Below, one piece after another: positions 18,070 to 27,645 of a stretch of 64,000 nt of DNA. A program made the translations under genes and the position numbers. Positions within the stretch are counted from its first letter, which is position 1. Each line of letters opens with the position of its first letter. The DNA is from Marinomonas shanghaiensis (GTDB lineage: Bacteria > Pseudomonadota > Gammaproteobacteria > Pseudomonadales > Marinomonadaceae). The notes beneath the pieces were generated by a model. The model made no database searches and was not told the origin of the DNA. It was given only the letters and a program-made list of their open reading frames with translations. Location of the stretch: NCBI RefSeq assembly GCF_003259175.1, contig NZ_QGOK01000027.1:1-64000 (forward strand), in the 5' to 3' direction.

Positions 18070-18678
18070 ATGAACGTATTAGACAGACACTTTATTTTAG
18101 GCTATGGCAGTCTGATGAATGGTCAAAGTCGTGCTAAAACAGGTGAAACCGGTAGGGTTTGGCCAGTTAAACTGCATGGCTTTGAACGCCACTGGTCGGT
18201 GATGTCGGTCGAGTACGGCATGAGCTCTGTTGCGGTCGTCCTTGCCCCTGAAAAAGCCTGTAATGGTGTCTTGGTTGAAGTGCCTCATGATCAGTTCCCT
18301 TTGTTTGATGAACGGGAGCGGGGTTATCAGCGAACCATGATTAAGACGGAACAATTAACACCTTATCATCATGATGCTCTGCCCGAAGGCACTTATTGGG
18401 TTTATCATACTCACGAAGTGACTCAGCCTGATCACGATTGTCCTATTGCGCTCAGTTATCTAGACGTTATTTTATCTGGATGTTTAGAGCACGGTGATGT
18501 TTTTGCTCAAGATTTTTTAACCCTAACTAAAGGATGGTCGTCGCCTTTACTGAATGACCGAAAAGCACCGCGTTACCCAAGAGTGCAACCAGAACTGTCT
18601 ACTGAGCGTTTGAATATTTTATTGGCGCCGGTAACCACCCTTTCTATTAAAGAGCTATCTGTTACTTATGAATCTTAA
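18070..18678 (+). CDS. Gamma-glutamylcyclotransferase-like protein
   Basis: 202 residues with the GGCT fold signature GYGSL (residues 11-15) forming the substrate-binding loop, and FDERERGY (near residue 80) containing the acidic residue usually catalytic in the family. Relatives cleave gamma-glutamyl amines or glutathione-derived dipeptides to 5-oxoproline, but many bacterial members are uncharacterised. Its last 11 bases overlap the start of rsmC, so the two are co-translated. A second, shorter GGCT-like protein is encoded at 38959-39369. Confidence 0.75.
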   Translation: MNVLDRHFILGYGSLMNGQSRAKTGETGRVWPVKLHGFERHWSVMSVEYGMSSVAVVLAPEKACNGVLVEVPHDQFPLFDERERGYQRTMIKTEQLTPYHHDALPEGTYWVYHTHEVTQPDHDCPIALSYLDVILSGCLEHGDVFAQDFLTLTKGWSSPLLNDRKAPRYPRVQPELSTERLNILLAPVTTLSIKELSVTYES

Positions 18679-19729
18679 TTTAACGAGCCAACTATTGGTA
18701 CGCAACAATACGGAATTGTCGGGTAAAATTTTATTCGCAAACCCAGAAGACACTTATCCACTGGAGGTAAGTCGACAAGCGGATGTGTATGCTTGGTGCC
18801 AATCAAAAACTTCTTACGATGCTTTATTGCGTGTTGGCTTTGCGGATGAAAAACTCTTTTTGTCTGAACAATGGGGGCCTGAAAATGCTCGTGAATTTGA
18901 TTTTGTGGTGATTTATCAACCCAAAGCCAAAGAGCTATTGGATTATTTATTGGCGTCGGTTCTGCCTCTTTTAAAAGATGGCGGCCAAATTTGGCTGGTG
19001 GGCGATAACAAAAGCGGCGTCAAGTCCTCTATGAAGCGACTGGAAGCGGGATTGGACGAAGTCGGTAAGAAGGATGGTGCTAAGCATTGTTTACTGTATG
19101 CGGGTTACAAACGTCGTCCAGCCAAGCCATTTGTATTTGAAGATTGGATCGTGACATGGAAACAAGAGGTGGCTGGGCAAATATTGACGTTGTGTAGTCT
19201 CCCTGGTGTGTTTGGTCATGGAAAACTCGATAAGGGCACGGAGATTTTATTAAATCAACTGAACCAGCATCGCTTTATGAGTGATATTGGCAGCGCTCGT
19301 ATACTTGATTTTGGTTGTGGGGATGGGATTATTGCCTTGTGGCTACATAATAAAACAGGCGCAAAAATTACCGCCTTGGATGACAGCGTGTTGGCTCTGA
19401 AAGCAACAGAGTTAACCTTTGCGGCTAATCAGGTCGGTGATGCGGTGACCTTGCTTGCCTCTAATGGTCTAGATCAAGTGAAGGGACGCTTTAACTATGT
19501 GGTGACCAACCCACCTTTTCACACCGGTGTGAATACGGATTACAGCATCGCGGAAAGCTTCTTCATGACAGTGAAACAACACCTTACCTTGAACGGTGAA
19601 TTGTTTGTGGTGGCGAACGACTTCTTGCGCTATCCGCCTATTCTAGACGCTGCACTGGGTTCCCATACTCGCCTATACCGAGACAAAGGCTTTGCTATCT
19701 ATCATGGCCGCCAACCGAAGAAAAAGTAA
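18668..19729 (+). CDS. rsmC: 16S rRNA (guanine1207-N2)-methyltransferase
   Basis: 353 residues with two Rossmann-like halves. The C-terminal half is catalytic: LDFGCGDGIIAL (about residues 216-227) binds S-adenosylmethionine and VVTNPPFHTG (about 278-287) is the N-methyltransferase NPPF motif. The degenerate N-terminal half assists RNA binding. The tail (ELFVVANDFLRYPPILD) is closer to RsmC than to the paralogue RlmG. It methylates G1207 of 16S rRNA in the 30S subunit. Its start overlaps the GGCT gene by 11 bases, and a strong terminator follows. Confidence 0.9.
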   Translation: MNLNLTSQLLVRNNTELSGKILFANPEDTYPLEVSRQADVYAWCQSKTSYDALLRVGFADEKLFLSEQWGPENAREFDFVVIYQPKAKELLDYLLASVLPLLKDGGQIWLVGDNKSGVKSSMKRLEAGLDEVGKKDGAKHCLLYAGYKRRPAKPFVFEDWIVTWKQEVAGQILTLCSLPGVFGHGKLDKGTEILLNQLNQHRFMSDIGSARILDFGCGDGIIALWLHNKTGAKITALDDSVLALKATELTFAANQVGDAVTLLASNGLDQVKGRFNYVVTNPPFHTGVNTDYSIAESFFMTVKQHLTLNGELFVVANDFLRYPPILDAALGSHTRLYRDKGFAIYHGRQPKKK

Positions 19730-19750
19730 CGTTAGAGGCTTTGTATAACG

Positions 19751-19782
19751 AAACGCCCATTTGTGAAAATGGGCGTTTTTGC
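19751..19782 (+). terminator. Terminator after rsmC
   Basis: A perfect 12-base-pair stem, AAACGCCCATTT (19751-19762) with AAATGGGCGTTT (19767-19778) around a GTGA loop, is followed by TT. The A-rich left flank makes it usable on the minus strand too, for the convergent acyltransferase gene. Confidence 0.92.
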
Positions 19783-19804
19783 TTTTGCAGAGTTAAATAA
19801 TATA

Positions 19805-20932
19805 TCAAGCCCCAATCAATAAGCGGCTTCTAGCGCCTAACATGGGTTGTAATTTACCTATTAGCCAGACGGATCCGTAAAACTGAAAAACAAATAACGC
19901 CAATGATGAAATAAGGCTGTATAGCACTGTTGTGTTGGGCTCAATATACCCTGCGTTGAGTAACAAATAGGTGGCGTTACCCCAGATCATGCTAATGAGA
20001 GGGTGTAGGAAAAAAATAGCGAAGCTAATGGAAGCTAACATGGTTAAGTGCTTGCCAAGAGCGGGTCCGACAAGGTGGGAACAAAAGCCGATAAATAAAA
20101 TACAGAGCCCCATTTTTTGAATGAATTGTAAGTCGATGCCACCCCATTCAAACGCCGCTTTATGATAGCCACCAACATGGAGCAAAAGGCCAGATTGTAA
20201 CCAAACGGTGGAAATGACAGTAAAGACGGCGGCGGCAAAAAAATAGCGATAATGCTTTTTCATCCAGCCACGGTGAAGAGAATACAGCATACCCGCTAGA
20301 TAAAAAGGCGTGAAATACACCACGGATTGCAGCACATTAACATTGCCATGCGGTCGATGAACGACAACAGAAATAATGGCAAACAGGATTAAAATAGACA
20401 GCTGAGTGAATAGCGGCAGTTGTAAATAACGAAGGTGCAGTCTAGAACATAAAAACGTCACGATGATGAAGGGGATATACCAGTGTGGAAACAGAACATA
20501 GCCTTGTTTCATCAAGTGCCAACACATCTCGGCCGCTTTAAAGGCGCTGACTCTATCCACTAAGATAAAGACAATAAAATTCATTACAACGGCAAACGCG
20601 GACACAACCAAAAATGGCACAAGCACATTGAGGATTTTCTTCGACATAAAGCGTCGATAATCAAAACGTTGTGCAAAAACATGGTGGAAGAAAAAACCAG
20701 AAATAAACACAAAAACACCTGTGCCACCGCGCACTATATTTTCTAACCATAGTGGGAAGCCATCATTCGTATTGATCACAGAGTGCCCTAGTACGATCAA
20801 TATAATAGCTAAGCCTCGCATGTATTCGAATTCTGTCAGCCGTGTTGTCGAATGTGTTTTCGTCGGAGTCGAGGCATGTTTGGCTGCTTGTTCGGTAATG
20901 TCGATGAGCGTCGGTTTTTGGGTTAGGTTCAC
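19805..20932 (-). CDS. Acyltransferase 3 family membrane protein
   Basis: 375 residues with about ten membrane helices. The N-terminal catalytic region FEYMRGLAIILIVLGHS (about residues 34-50) contains the conserved Arg and His of acyltransferase 3 proteins, and the GTGVFVFISGFFF segment follows. Members O-acetylate or O-succinylate lipopolysaccharide, exopolysaccharide or membrane-derived glycans. It has a 30-residue cytoplasmic N-terminal extension rich in Thr, Lys and His. It stands alone, convergent with rsmC, and no glycan cluster is nearby, so the acceptor is unknown. Confidence 0.85.
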   Translation of the reverse strand: MNLTQKPTLIDITEQAAKHASTPTKTHSTTRLTEFEYMRGLAIILIVLGHSVINTNDGFPLWLENIVRGGTGVFVFISGFFFHHVFAQRFDYRRFMSKKILNVLVPFLVVSAFAVVMNFIVFILVDRVSAFKAAEMCWHLMKQGYVLFPHWYIPFIIVTFLCSRLHLRYLQLPLFTQLSILILFAIISVVVHRPHGNVNVLQSVVYFTPFYLAGMLYSLHRGWMKKHYRYFFAAAVFTVISTVWLQSGLLLHVGGYHKAAFEWGGIDLQFIQKMGLCILFIGFCSHLVGPALGKHLTMLASISFAIFFLHPLISMIWGNATYLLLNAGYIEPNTTVLYSLISSLALFVFQFYGSVWLIGKLQPMLGARSRLLIGA

Positions 20933-21147
20933 TGGTTTACATCCATGAAAATGGGCAATGCAATCTATTAAGTGGTCAGCTGTCTAGAGAATCAATTTCT
21001 TTTACCTAAAGTGGGCAAGATTTTACGACAATCATGCAGTTTCGACGATACTCTGACGGAATTAAAGTGCGAAAATAGGTAAAAATCCGTCAATCTGCTA
21101 CAGTCACTGTCTATTATTATTTATCTCCCTAACACTAGGACATTACC

Positions 21148-21606
21148 TTGAACAACAACGACATTTTACGCCGCCTTCGTTATACCTTTGATCTAAAAGA
21201 ATTAGAGATAGTGTCTATCTTTGCCGCTGCAGACGGTATTGCTTCACAAGAGCAAGTCACCAGTTGGCTCAAAAAAGAAGACGATGCAGGCTATGTTGAA
21301 ATGCTTGATGTGGAAATGGCGACCTTTCTTAACGGCTTTATCAATACGAAGCGTGGCAAGCGTGAAGGCCCACAACCTGAGCCAGAAAAGCGTCTGACAA
21401 ACAATATTGTCTTCATGAAATTGCGCATCGCTTTAAACCTACAAGGCGAAGAAATTCTAGACATCATGTCGCTTGCTGAATTCAACCTAAGCAAGCATGA
21501 GCTGAGCTCCTTCTTCCGCAAACCAGACAATCGTCACTACTGTGAATGCAAAGATCAGATCTTGCGTAACTTCCTGATGGGGTTGCAAAAACAGTTCCGT
21601 GCTTAG
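21148..21606 (+). CDS. yehS: YehS-type DUF1456 protein
   Basis: 152 residues built from two tandem DUF1456 repeats (about residues 3-67 and 83-148), each starting with N-[DN]-I-[LV] and ending near FLNGFI or FLMGLQ. The start is a TTG, chosen because the family N-terminus NNNDILRRLRYTFDL begins there and AGGA lies eight bases upstream. The family is widespread in gammaproteobacteria and of unknown function. A perfect 11-base-pair hairpin follows. Confidence 0.9.
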   Translation: MNNNDILRRLRYTFDLKELEIVSIFAAADGIASQEQVTSWLKKEDDAGYVEMLDVEMATFLNGFINTKRGKREGPQPEPEKRLTNNIVFMKLRIALNLQGEEILDIMSLAEFNLSKHELSSFFRKPDNRHYCECKDQILRNFLMGLQKQFRA

Positions 21607-21641
21607 ATTTTAGCAGGCGCAATGTTATTCAAAATGCTCTA

Positions 21642-21666
21642 GATAAAGGGATTTGATCCCTTTATC
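21642..21666 (+). terminator. Hairpin after yehS
   Basis: A perfect 11-base-pair stem GATAAAGGGAT / ATCCCTTTATC with a TTG loop. The downstream T-run (TTATCTACGTTTTTTC) is interrupted, so termination may be partial. Confidence 0.7.
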
Positions 21667-21800
21667 TTATCTACGTTTTTTCTTATTTATGTCACACAGT
21701 GTACAAAGATTGCACTATGTGGATATCTCATTCTGCCTCTCTTTGCGATATTGACCCTCTAATTATAAATATAACTGTGAATAAACAGGGTGGTATCCAT

Positions 21801-22892
21801 ATGTTGATTAAAAATAAAGTAGCGCAAGCCGTTATTGTTGCGAGTCTTTCTTCGCAAGGGTTTGCTCTGGAATTGGGCGATTTTAACGGTACTCAATTTA
21901 GCATTGGTGGCTATCTCAAGGCAGAGGGTGTGTTCAATAACCCAGATGAAGGGACCAGCACATTTGATGGTAGCGCTCGTCAATCACGCATTAACTTCAC
22001 CGCAAGCCGCGTAGAAGATGGCCATAAAATCACCGGGTTTATTGAAGGGGATTTTTGGGATAACAATACCACCGCCTCCGACACCACTTATGCCTATCGC
22101 TTACGTCATGCGACCATTTCGGTGGATAATTTGACTGTGGGTCAGACGTGGAATGGTCAATTTTTTGCCAACGCACCATTTGATACAGAAATGATTAACT
22201 TATGGGGTCTAGGGATAGGTACTGTGGCAGGGAACGGTGCCGTGGTTCGTCCTGATTTGGTTGTGCATTACGTGGACAAAGGGCTGCGTTTGACGTTCCA
22301 AGATCCTGTTTATACGGACGCAAGCTACCCAGATATGGTGGCGGCTTATACGCATCGTACACCAGAAGGCCATGCCTTCAACGTTGCGGTGACGGGTCGT
22401 GATGTGGACATGACGCCTTCCAATAGCGCTGACAGCGACTCTAAATTCGGTGCAGCCTTGTCTTTGGCGGCGAAGCTGAAATTTGGTGACACAAGTTTAT
22501 CGTTAAGCGGATTTTCTGGTAAAGGTGCGGGTGTGTATGCTGGCTGGGGTTATCAGGGAGCTTCTGGTGCTTCAGGCGTTGCCGAAATCGACGGTCAAGG
22601 CGATATGGTGACTCTAACTGGTTTCTCTGCGGGCATTGGTCATAAAGTCAGTGACAAAGTAAGAGTCAATTTACGTTATGGTCAGGTCACATCGGATGAA
22701 ATTTCATCTACGTTGGCAGACGATACACTTAAGTTGACCTTGGCGAACGTTATTTACACCCATTTGCCAGGTTTAGAGTTTGGCTTAGAAGTGCGTGATC
22801 AGAATATGGCAAACCGTCCATCTGTCGCAGTCGGTACGTCAGCACGTCCAGCTGGACAGCAAGTCGAAGTGATGGCGATGTACAAGTTCTAA
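21801..22892 (+). CDS. DcaP-like outer-membrane porin
   Basis: 363 residues. The signal peptide ends around QGFA-LELG (residue 22). The mature part starts with a short linker then FSIGGYLKAEGVF and a series of amphipathic strands (QSRINFTASRV, GHKITGFIEGDFW, YRLRHATISVDNLTVGQTW) typical of DcaP-type trimeric porins, and ends in a strand terminating in Phe (VEVMAMYKF), the outer-membrane assembly signal. Its likely role is diffusion of negatively charged or dicarboxylic solutes. The ATG at 21801 was chosen since the signal peptide starts there and GGGTGG precedes it. It is convergent with an AraC regulator. Confidence 0.85.
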   Translation: MLIKNKVAQAVIVASLSSQGFALELGDFNGTQFSIGGYLKAEGVFNNPDEGTSTFDGSARQSRINFTASRVEDGHKITGFIEGDFWDNNTTASDTTYAYRLRHATISVDNLTVGQTWNGQFFANAPFDTEMINLWGLGIGTVAGNGAVVRPDLVVHYVDKGLRLTFQDPVYTDASYPDMVAAYTHRTPEGHAFNVAVTGRDVDMTPSNSADSDSKFGAALSLAAKLKFGDTSLSLSGFSGKGAGVYAGWGYQGASGASGVAEIDGQGDMVTLTGFSAGIGHKVSDKVRVNLRYGQVTSDEISSTLADDTLKLTLANVIYTHLPGLEFGLEVRDQNMANRPSVAVGTSARPAGQQVEVMAMYKF

Positions 22893-22910
22893 TAGTGAGC
22901 AACGACAAGA

Positions 22911-22951
22911 ACAGACTGGGCTTTTCCCCTTTTGTCCAGTCTGTTTTTTTT
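22911..22951 (+). terminator. Terminator after porin gene
   Basis: A perfect 9-base-pair stem ACAGACTGG (22911-22919) / CCAGTCTGT (22936-22944) with a 16-base loop is followed by seven Ts. It serves the porin gene and may also serve the convergent AraC gene. Confidence 0.88.
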
Positions 22952-22960
22952 ATGGTTTGA

Positions 22961-23920
22961 TTAATAAGAAAAATCACGCAATGTTTGTGACGGTAACTCG
23001 CCGATTTGTTCACGGTATTGAGCTGAAAATCGTCCTAAGTTAGTAAAACCATACTTCAATGCAACTTGAGTCACATTTTTGATGCGCTCATTGCTCTTTA
23101 GTTCAGCATGAACACTGTCTAGTTTTAGTCGGCGAACATACGTTGAAGGGGTTAGTCCTGTTTCACGTTCAAACACATTATACAGCGATTTACGGCTAAT
23201 CTGGCATAGGCTAGCCAATTCGTCGACTGTGATATCTCGTGTAATATTGTCTAATACGTAATGACGAATGCGTGCAATATAACGATGGCACGATGCTTTG
23301 GCGACTGAGCCTAGACGGACATTGTTATCAAAGACATTGAGAATAGCGCTATTCAGTAGCTTGCAATAATACAGCAAGGGCCGTTCACCAAGAACGGATT
23401 TGTCTTGTTGTAACATGTCATTGAGTAAGTTAAATAGAGGCCCCGCCATCGGGAGTTGATTGACAGCCGAATCAAAAATGATGCCACTGGGCGACGCTAA
23501 ATAACCAAACTCCCGCGCAGTTTGATGCAAAAAATCCGTTGGAATTCTGACGATGAGCTTTTTACAGTCAGCAGAATCATGTGATTCCACCTGCTGATTG
23601 GGCATAACGATGACTGAGTCACCTGCTTTGAGTGTGCGCTCAGCGTTGTGGTTGTGTTCGATACTGCGTCCTGTCAGAACGATTTGTAAAAAATACGCAT
23701 CCGATCGGAATGCGGTATTCACTTGGATGGGCGCGGCAACACTGTACTCTCCAATCGAAAGAGCGCCAAACGTTTTGAATTTCAACGTTGCGAGTGCTGG
23801 CTGTGTTGTCCTTTCAATAAAATCGTGCTTTCCAAAGCCTTTTCCCAATAAAACATCAGCAAGAGATTGTACGGGAGCGTCTACAAGCTGAAGGTCATAG
23901 TTTGAAAAATCAAATCTCAT
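22961..23920 (-). CDS. AraC-family transcriptional activator
   Basis: About 319 residues. The N-terminal cupin-like sensor region resembles the AraC_binding_2 type (FLQIVLTGRSIEHNHN, then SVIVMPNQQVESHDS). The C-terminal DNA-binding domain (about residues 215-315) has two helix-turn-helix units: ITVDELASLCQISRKSLYNVFER and NVTQVALKYGFTNLGRFSAQYRE in its second half. The ATG at 23920 was preferred over one at 23938 because GGTG precedes it. Relatives often control aromatic or alkanoate uptake and catabolism. The convergent porin is a possible, but unproven, target. Confidence 0.87.
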   Translation of the reverse strand: MRFDFSNYDLQLVDAPVQSLADVLLGKGFGKHDFIERTTQPALATLKFKTFGALSIGEYSVAAPIQVNTAFRSDAYFLQIVLTGRSIEHNHNAERTLKAGDSVIVMPNQQVESHDSADCKKLIVRIPTDFLHQTAREFGYLASPSGIIFDSAVNQLPMAGPLFNLLNDMLQQDKSVLGERPLLYYCKLLNSAILNVFDNNVRLGSVAKASCHRYIARIRHYVLDNITRDITVDELASLCQISRKSLYNVFERETGLTPSTYVRRLKLDSVHAELKSNERIKNVTQVALKYGFTNLGRFSAQYREQIGELPSQTLRDFSY

Positions 23921-24146
23921 CGCGATACACCAATGCATTAATTATTTTTATGAGCGGGCAGTCTTAGGTTGTTCTTTTACTGCTCTATAGAGTGCTTACT
24001 TAGTGTAGTGCGCGGTGCTTTCACTTAGTCATCCATTTTTGAGGTTACGCCATCAATTATTGGTATAGTAAACAGTTATGTTTAAAACAGTGGCTCACAC
24101 AATACCCAAGCGTGTGTTTGAACGATTAAGACAGGAAATGAAGTGT

Positions 24147-25403
24147 TTAAACATCAGTACTGGATTGCATATCGAGTTGACCTTGAGGTGCGAAGCGTTT
24201 TTTGAGCCAGAGTTGCACCATTACTAGTGTGACTAATGGTATGCCATGAAACAGCATAATGACCAAATAGAGGGGCAGCCAATGATAAAAAGGGGCGACT
24301 ATCACCATGCCGACAGCAAAGCCCATCATCTTGAGTAAAGCAAGCATACTAAACACTGGTAGACGCAGTCTTTCAGGCTCTGTTTGTATCCTTGATACGA
24401 CACTCACTTCGGCGATGCCTTCGCCTATTCCCGCACATACAACAAACACAATAGCCCATATGAGCTGTTGCTGAGAAAAGGTCAGAATGAAGCCAAGAGA
24501 CAGCGCTGAAAAGCCGACAAAAAATAGCATTTCCAATGATAGGTACGGGTATTTCTTTAACAAATAGCTGACAAGACGGGCACCGATGAACTTACCTATG
24601 GCCCATGATGCCATCAATGCCCCCATCGCTTGGCTGATATGTTCGGGGGTTAACAAGGTTGCTATGATTGGAAATCCGACTTGATGAGCGGCATTGCCTA
24701 AACTTCCCATTAGCGTGACCAATAACATTCCCGCGAGAATCGGGGCTTTTCTGAGTTCAATAGTAAGCTGCCGCCATTCTTGTTTGAAAGGCATTGGTCG
24801 TAGGGGAATTTGCGTGGTATCTGAGAGCGTTTTTAACGGTAAAAGCATAAGGGCGACAAAGACATAGACGACAATATTGAGAATAAAAACGTTCTCGTAC
24901 CCCGTCCCTGCAATGAGTACTCCTACCAACAAGCCTCCTGTTACCGCACTCACCGAAGACAAAGAGGTTAGCCAAGTATTAACGGATAACCGTTTGGGCT
25001 GAATGATCCAATTAGGCAGTTGGCTGTTGATTCCTATAGTAAACAGAGTGTTGCAAAGGCCACTAATAAAGGCAATACAGGGGACAACATAAAGAAGATG
25101 GGAGTCAGGCAGGATAAGCAACAGTACCATGATGAAAAATCGAACTAGGTTTAGAGATATCAGCGCCCATTTCCCCTGCATTTTTCGAAAAAAAGGCACG
25201 CTCATTAGACTGGCTAAGAGACTTCCGCATACACTGCAGATCATAAAAACACTGAACTGATACACATTATTGCTGACGAGAAAGACATAGCTTGATAAGG
25301 CAATCATGCTGAGGACGCTGCCAAAATCGGCAAGACAGCGAGCAGAGATAATAAAAAAGGCATTGGTTGCAGAAGTGCGAAGGCACTTTTTTAGATGGTT
25401 CAT
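24147..25403 (-). CDS. MFS transporter
   Basis: 418 residues with twelve predicted membrane helices and the loop motif RKMQGKW between helices 2 and 3. It resembles the enterobactin-exporter/MFS_3 type of efflux proteins. Another pore-lining helix reads GICEGIAEVSVVSRIQ-like near residue 330 (AGIGEGIAEVSVVS). There is no clear substrate. It is transcribed toward the AraC gene. The promoter would lie in the 225-base gap shared with the 3' end of the dpp operon. Confidence 0.8.
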   Translation of the reverse strand: MNHLKKCLRTSATNAFFIISARCLADFGSVLSMIALSSYVFLVSNNVYQFSVFMICSVCGSLLASLMSVPFFRKMQGKWALISLNLVRFFIMVLLLILPDSHLLYVVPCIAFISGLCNTLFTIGINSQLPNWIIQPKRLSVNTWLTSLSSVSAVTGGLLVGVLIAGTGYENVFILNIVVYVFVALMLLPLKTLSDTTQIPLRPMPFKQEWRQLTIELRKAPILAGMLLVTLMGSLGNAAHQVGFPIIATLLTPEHISQAMGALMASWAIGKFIGARLVSYLLKKYPYLSLEMLFFVGFSALSLGFILTFSQQQLIWAIVFVVCAGIGEGIAEVSVVSRIQTEPERLRLPVFSMLALLKMMGFAVGMVIVAPFYHWLPLYLVIMLFHGIPLVTLVMVQLWLKKRFAPQGQLDMQSSTDV

Positions 25404-25562
25404 GGTCGAGTCTTCCTTACTCTGTATTCGAATCAGTCCTTATTCGAATGAAAATATTTCTTGATAGGCTGGGCAGGTGCCTTGCTAAAAAGCAGCATTT
25501 ATTAAGATCACTACATAGTAATCTCAAGACCTTCTTGTTGACTACTTTTCTTTGTTATTCGA

Positions 25563-25590
25563 TAAAAAAACGCCCTTACGGGCGTTCAAA
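25563..25590 (-). terminator. Terminator of the dpp operon
   Basis: On the minus strand a perfect AACGCCC-GTAA-GGGCGTT stem (25569-25586) is followed by seven consecutive Ts, 43 bases past the dppF stop. Confidence 0.92.
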
Positions 25591-25628
25591 AACTCACTGG
25601 GAGGTGAGTGTGGTTTCAGTCTGAATGG

Positions 25629-26669
25629 TTAGGCAGCACCCACCGCAATGTTCTCAATACGGTTTTCTTCCACGGCGTGACAAGCGATCATGTGGCCTTT
25701 TTCTTGCTCCGCTTGATCGTCTAATCGTAGTAATGGTGTTTCGGTTTTGCAGCGCTCGTTGGCATAGCTGCAACGTCCGTGGAAGGCACAGCCCGATGGC
25801 GGATTTAGCGGAGAAGGCAATTCACCCTGCAGCTTAATGCGAACGCGACGTTTATCGGGCGAAAGCTGCGGCGTACTAGACAGCAACGCTAAGGTGTAAG
25901 GATGTTTTGGGTTCTCGAACAGTTGCTCACGAGTGCCTTGTTCTACCACTTTGCCCAAGTACATTACCATCACGTCGTCGGCGATGTGTTCCACCACAGA
26001 CAAATCGTGCGAGATGAACACATAGCTCAAGCCAAACTCTTTTTGCAAATCCATCATTAAGTTCAATACTTGTGCCTGAACCGAGACGTCCAGCGCGGAT
26101 ACGGGTTCATCGGCCACGATGACATTCGGGTCAAGCATTAAGCCACGAGCAATTGCAATACGCTGACGTTGTCCACCGGAAAACATGTGTGGGTAACGCT
26201 CATAATGCTCCGCTTTCAAACCGACTTTCGCCATGATAGCGAGGGCTTTTTCTTTGCGTTCTGCTTTGGAAAGCTTGGTATTAATCACCAAAGGCTCTTC
26301 CAATATCGCACCGATTTTCTTACGTGGATTCAGCGAGCCATACGGGTTTTGGAAGATAATTTGGATCTTCTGGCGTAACTTTGCTTGTGCATCGGCGCTC
26401 AAGGTTAGTAAGTCTTCACCAAGGTGCGCTAGCTTGCCACCTGTGGGTGTTTCAATCATGGTAAGCATTCGCCCAAGCGTGGATTTACCGCAGCCGGATT
26501 CACCTACTACGGCAAGCGTTTTGCCTTTCTCAAGATTGAAACTAATACCATCGACGGCTTTTACCACGGCATCCGGTTTAAACAGACCTTGTTTGACATG
26601 GTAATGCTGTTTTAAATTTTCGGCTTTCAAAATTAACTGGCTATCGGATGACGTATTAAACTGACTCAT
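25629..26669 (-). CDS. dppF: Dipeptide ABC transporter ATP-binding protein DppF
   Basis: 346 residues. Walker A is GESGCGKST, the signature motif is [15 protein letters not shown], and Walker B is [12 protein letters not shown]. The oligopeptide-type C-terminal extension has [15 protein letters not shown] and [15 protein letters not shown]-type cysteine residues, seen in Dpp/Opp ATPases that bind an iron-sulfur cluster. The ATG at 26669 overlaps the dppD stop (ATGA), so a longer start at 26708 was rejected. It pairs with DppD to power import. Confidence 0.93.
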   Translation of the reverse strand: MSQFNTSSDSQLILKAENLKQHYHVKQGLFKPDAVVKAVDGISFNLEKGKTLAVVGESGCGKSTLGRMLTMIETPTGGKLAHLGEDLLTLSADAQAKLRQKIQIIFQNPYGSLNPRKKIGAILEEPLVINTKLSKAERKEKALAIMAKVGLKAEHYERYPHMFSGGQRQRIAIARGLMLDPNVIVADEPVSALDVSVQAQVLNLMMDLQKEFGLSYVFISHDLSVVEHIADDVMVMYLGKVVEQGTREQLFENPKHPYTLALLSSTPQLSPDKRRVRIKLQGELPSPLNPPSGCAFHGRCSYANERCKTETPLLRLDDQAEQEKGHMIACHAVEENRIENIAVGAA

Positions 26670-27634
26670 GCGGCTGGTCTCCCTTCGCGGTCCAATGGCG
26701 TATGGCATTTTACTTGGCGATCAAGATCACCTTGGTTCGCAGGCTCAACTTTACGACAATGGTCGGTGGCATAAGGGCAGCGAGGGCTGAGCAAACAACC
26801 TAAAGGACGATCATACTGACCCGGAACCACGCCCGGCAAAGCTTTAAGGCGCGCCTTACCTGCAGCGGATTCTGGCAAAGAAGCCAGTAATGCCTGTGTA
26901 TAGGGATGCCTTGGCGTACTAAAGACTTCCGACGCTGGGCCAGATTCGACGATTTGACCTGCGTACATGACGATAACGCGATGAGCGACTTCGGCCACAA
27001 GCGCCAAATCGTGAGTGATCAACACCAAACCCATTTGCTTTTTGCGCTGCAGTTCGATCAACAGGTCAATAATCTGCGCTTGAATCGTCACGTCCAAAGC
27101 GGTAGTCGGCTCATCAGCGATCAATAAACGTGGATCACAGGCAATTGACATGGCGATCATCACACGCTGGCTCATACCGCCTGACAGTTGGTGAGGGTAA
27201 TTGTCCAAACGCGATTCCGGTGCCGGAATGCCCACTTGCTTCAATAGTTCAATAGCGCGCGTTTTTAGTTCTTTCTTGCTGCCGCCTTGGTGCGTTTTTA
27301 GCGCTTCAATGATCTGATAACCCACAGTGAAACAGGGGTTAAGGCTGGTCATCGGATCTTGGAAGATCATCGCAATGTCGGAGCCAGTAAGCTTACGACG
27401 TTGCTTTTCTGGCATGGCTTGCAGATCTTGACCATCGAAGGTTAATTGATCTGCGCTCACCTTACCTGGGAAATCGATCAAGCCCATGATAGACAATGAA
27501 CTCACACTCTTGCCTGAGCCAGATTCTCCCACGATGCCGAGAACTTCCCCTTCTTCGACCTTATAACTGATGTTATCTACGGCGCGAAAATTGCCGAAGG
27601 TAACGCTTAAATTTTCCAACTGTAACAGTGACAT
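26666..27634 (-). CDS. dppD: Dipeptide ABC transporter ATP-binding protein DppD
   Basis: 322 residues. Walker A is GESGSGKSV, the Q-loop is [11 protein letters not shown], the signature is [14 protein letters not shown] and Walker B is [12 protein letters not shown]. The C-terminal Opp/Dpp extension contains [15 protein letters not shown] and [14 protein letters not shown]-type cysteines. RBS GAGAGG precedes the ATG. It is 11 bases after dppC and overlaps dppF by 4 bases, giving coupled translation within dppABCDF. Confidence 0.93.
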   Translation of the reverse strand: MSLLQLENLSVTFGNFRAVDNISYKVEEGEVLGIVGESGSGKSVSSLSIMGLIDFPGKVSADQLTFDGQDLQAMPEKQRRKLTGSDIAMIFQDPMTSLNPCFTVGYQIIEALKTHQGGSKKELKTRAIELLKQVGIPAPESRLDNYPHQLSGGMSQRVMIAMSIACDPRLLIADEPTTALDVTIQAQIIDLLIELQRKKQMGLVLITHDLALVAEVAHRVIVMYAGQIVESGPASEVFSTPRHPYTQALLASLPESAAGKARLKALPGVVPGQYDRPLGCLLSPRCPYATDHCRKVEPANQGDLDRQVKCHTPLDREGRPAA

Positions 27635-27645
27635 AACAACCTCTC

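Noticed and set aside
24078-24230. A short plus-strand frame starting MFKTVAHTIPKRVFERL
   Set aside because: The first 25 residues look protein-like but the frame runs into the antisense of the MFS gene and stops after about 50 residues; no family recognised and no ribosome binding site.
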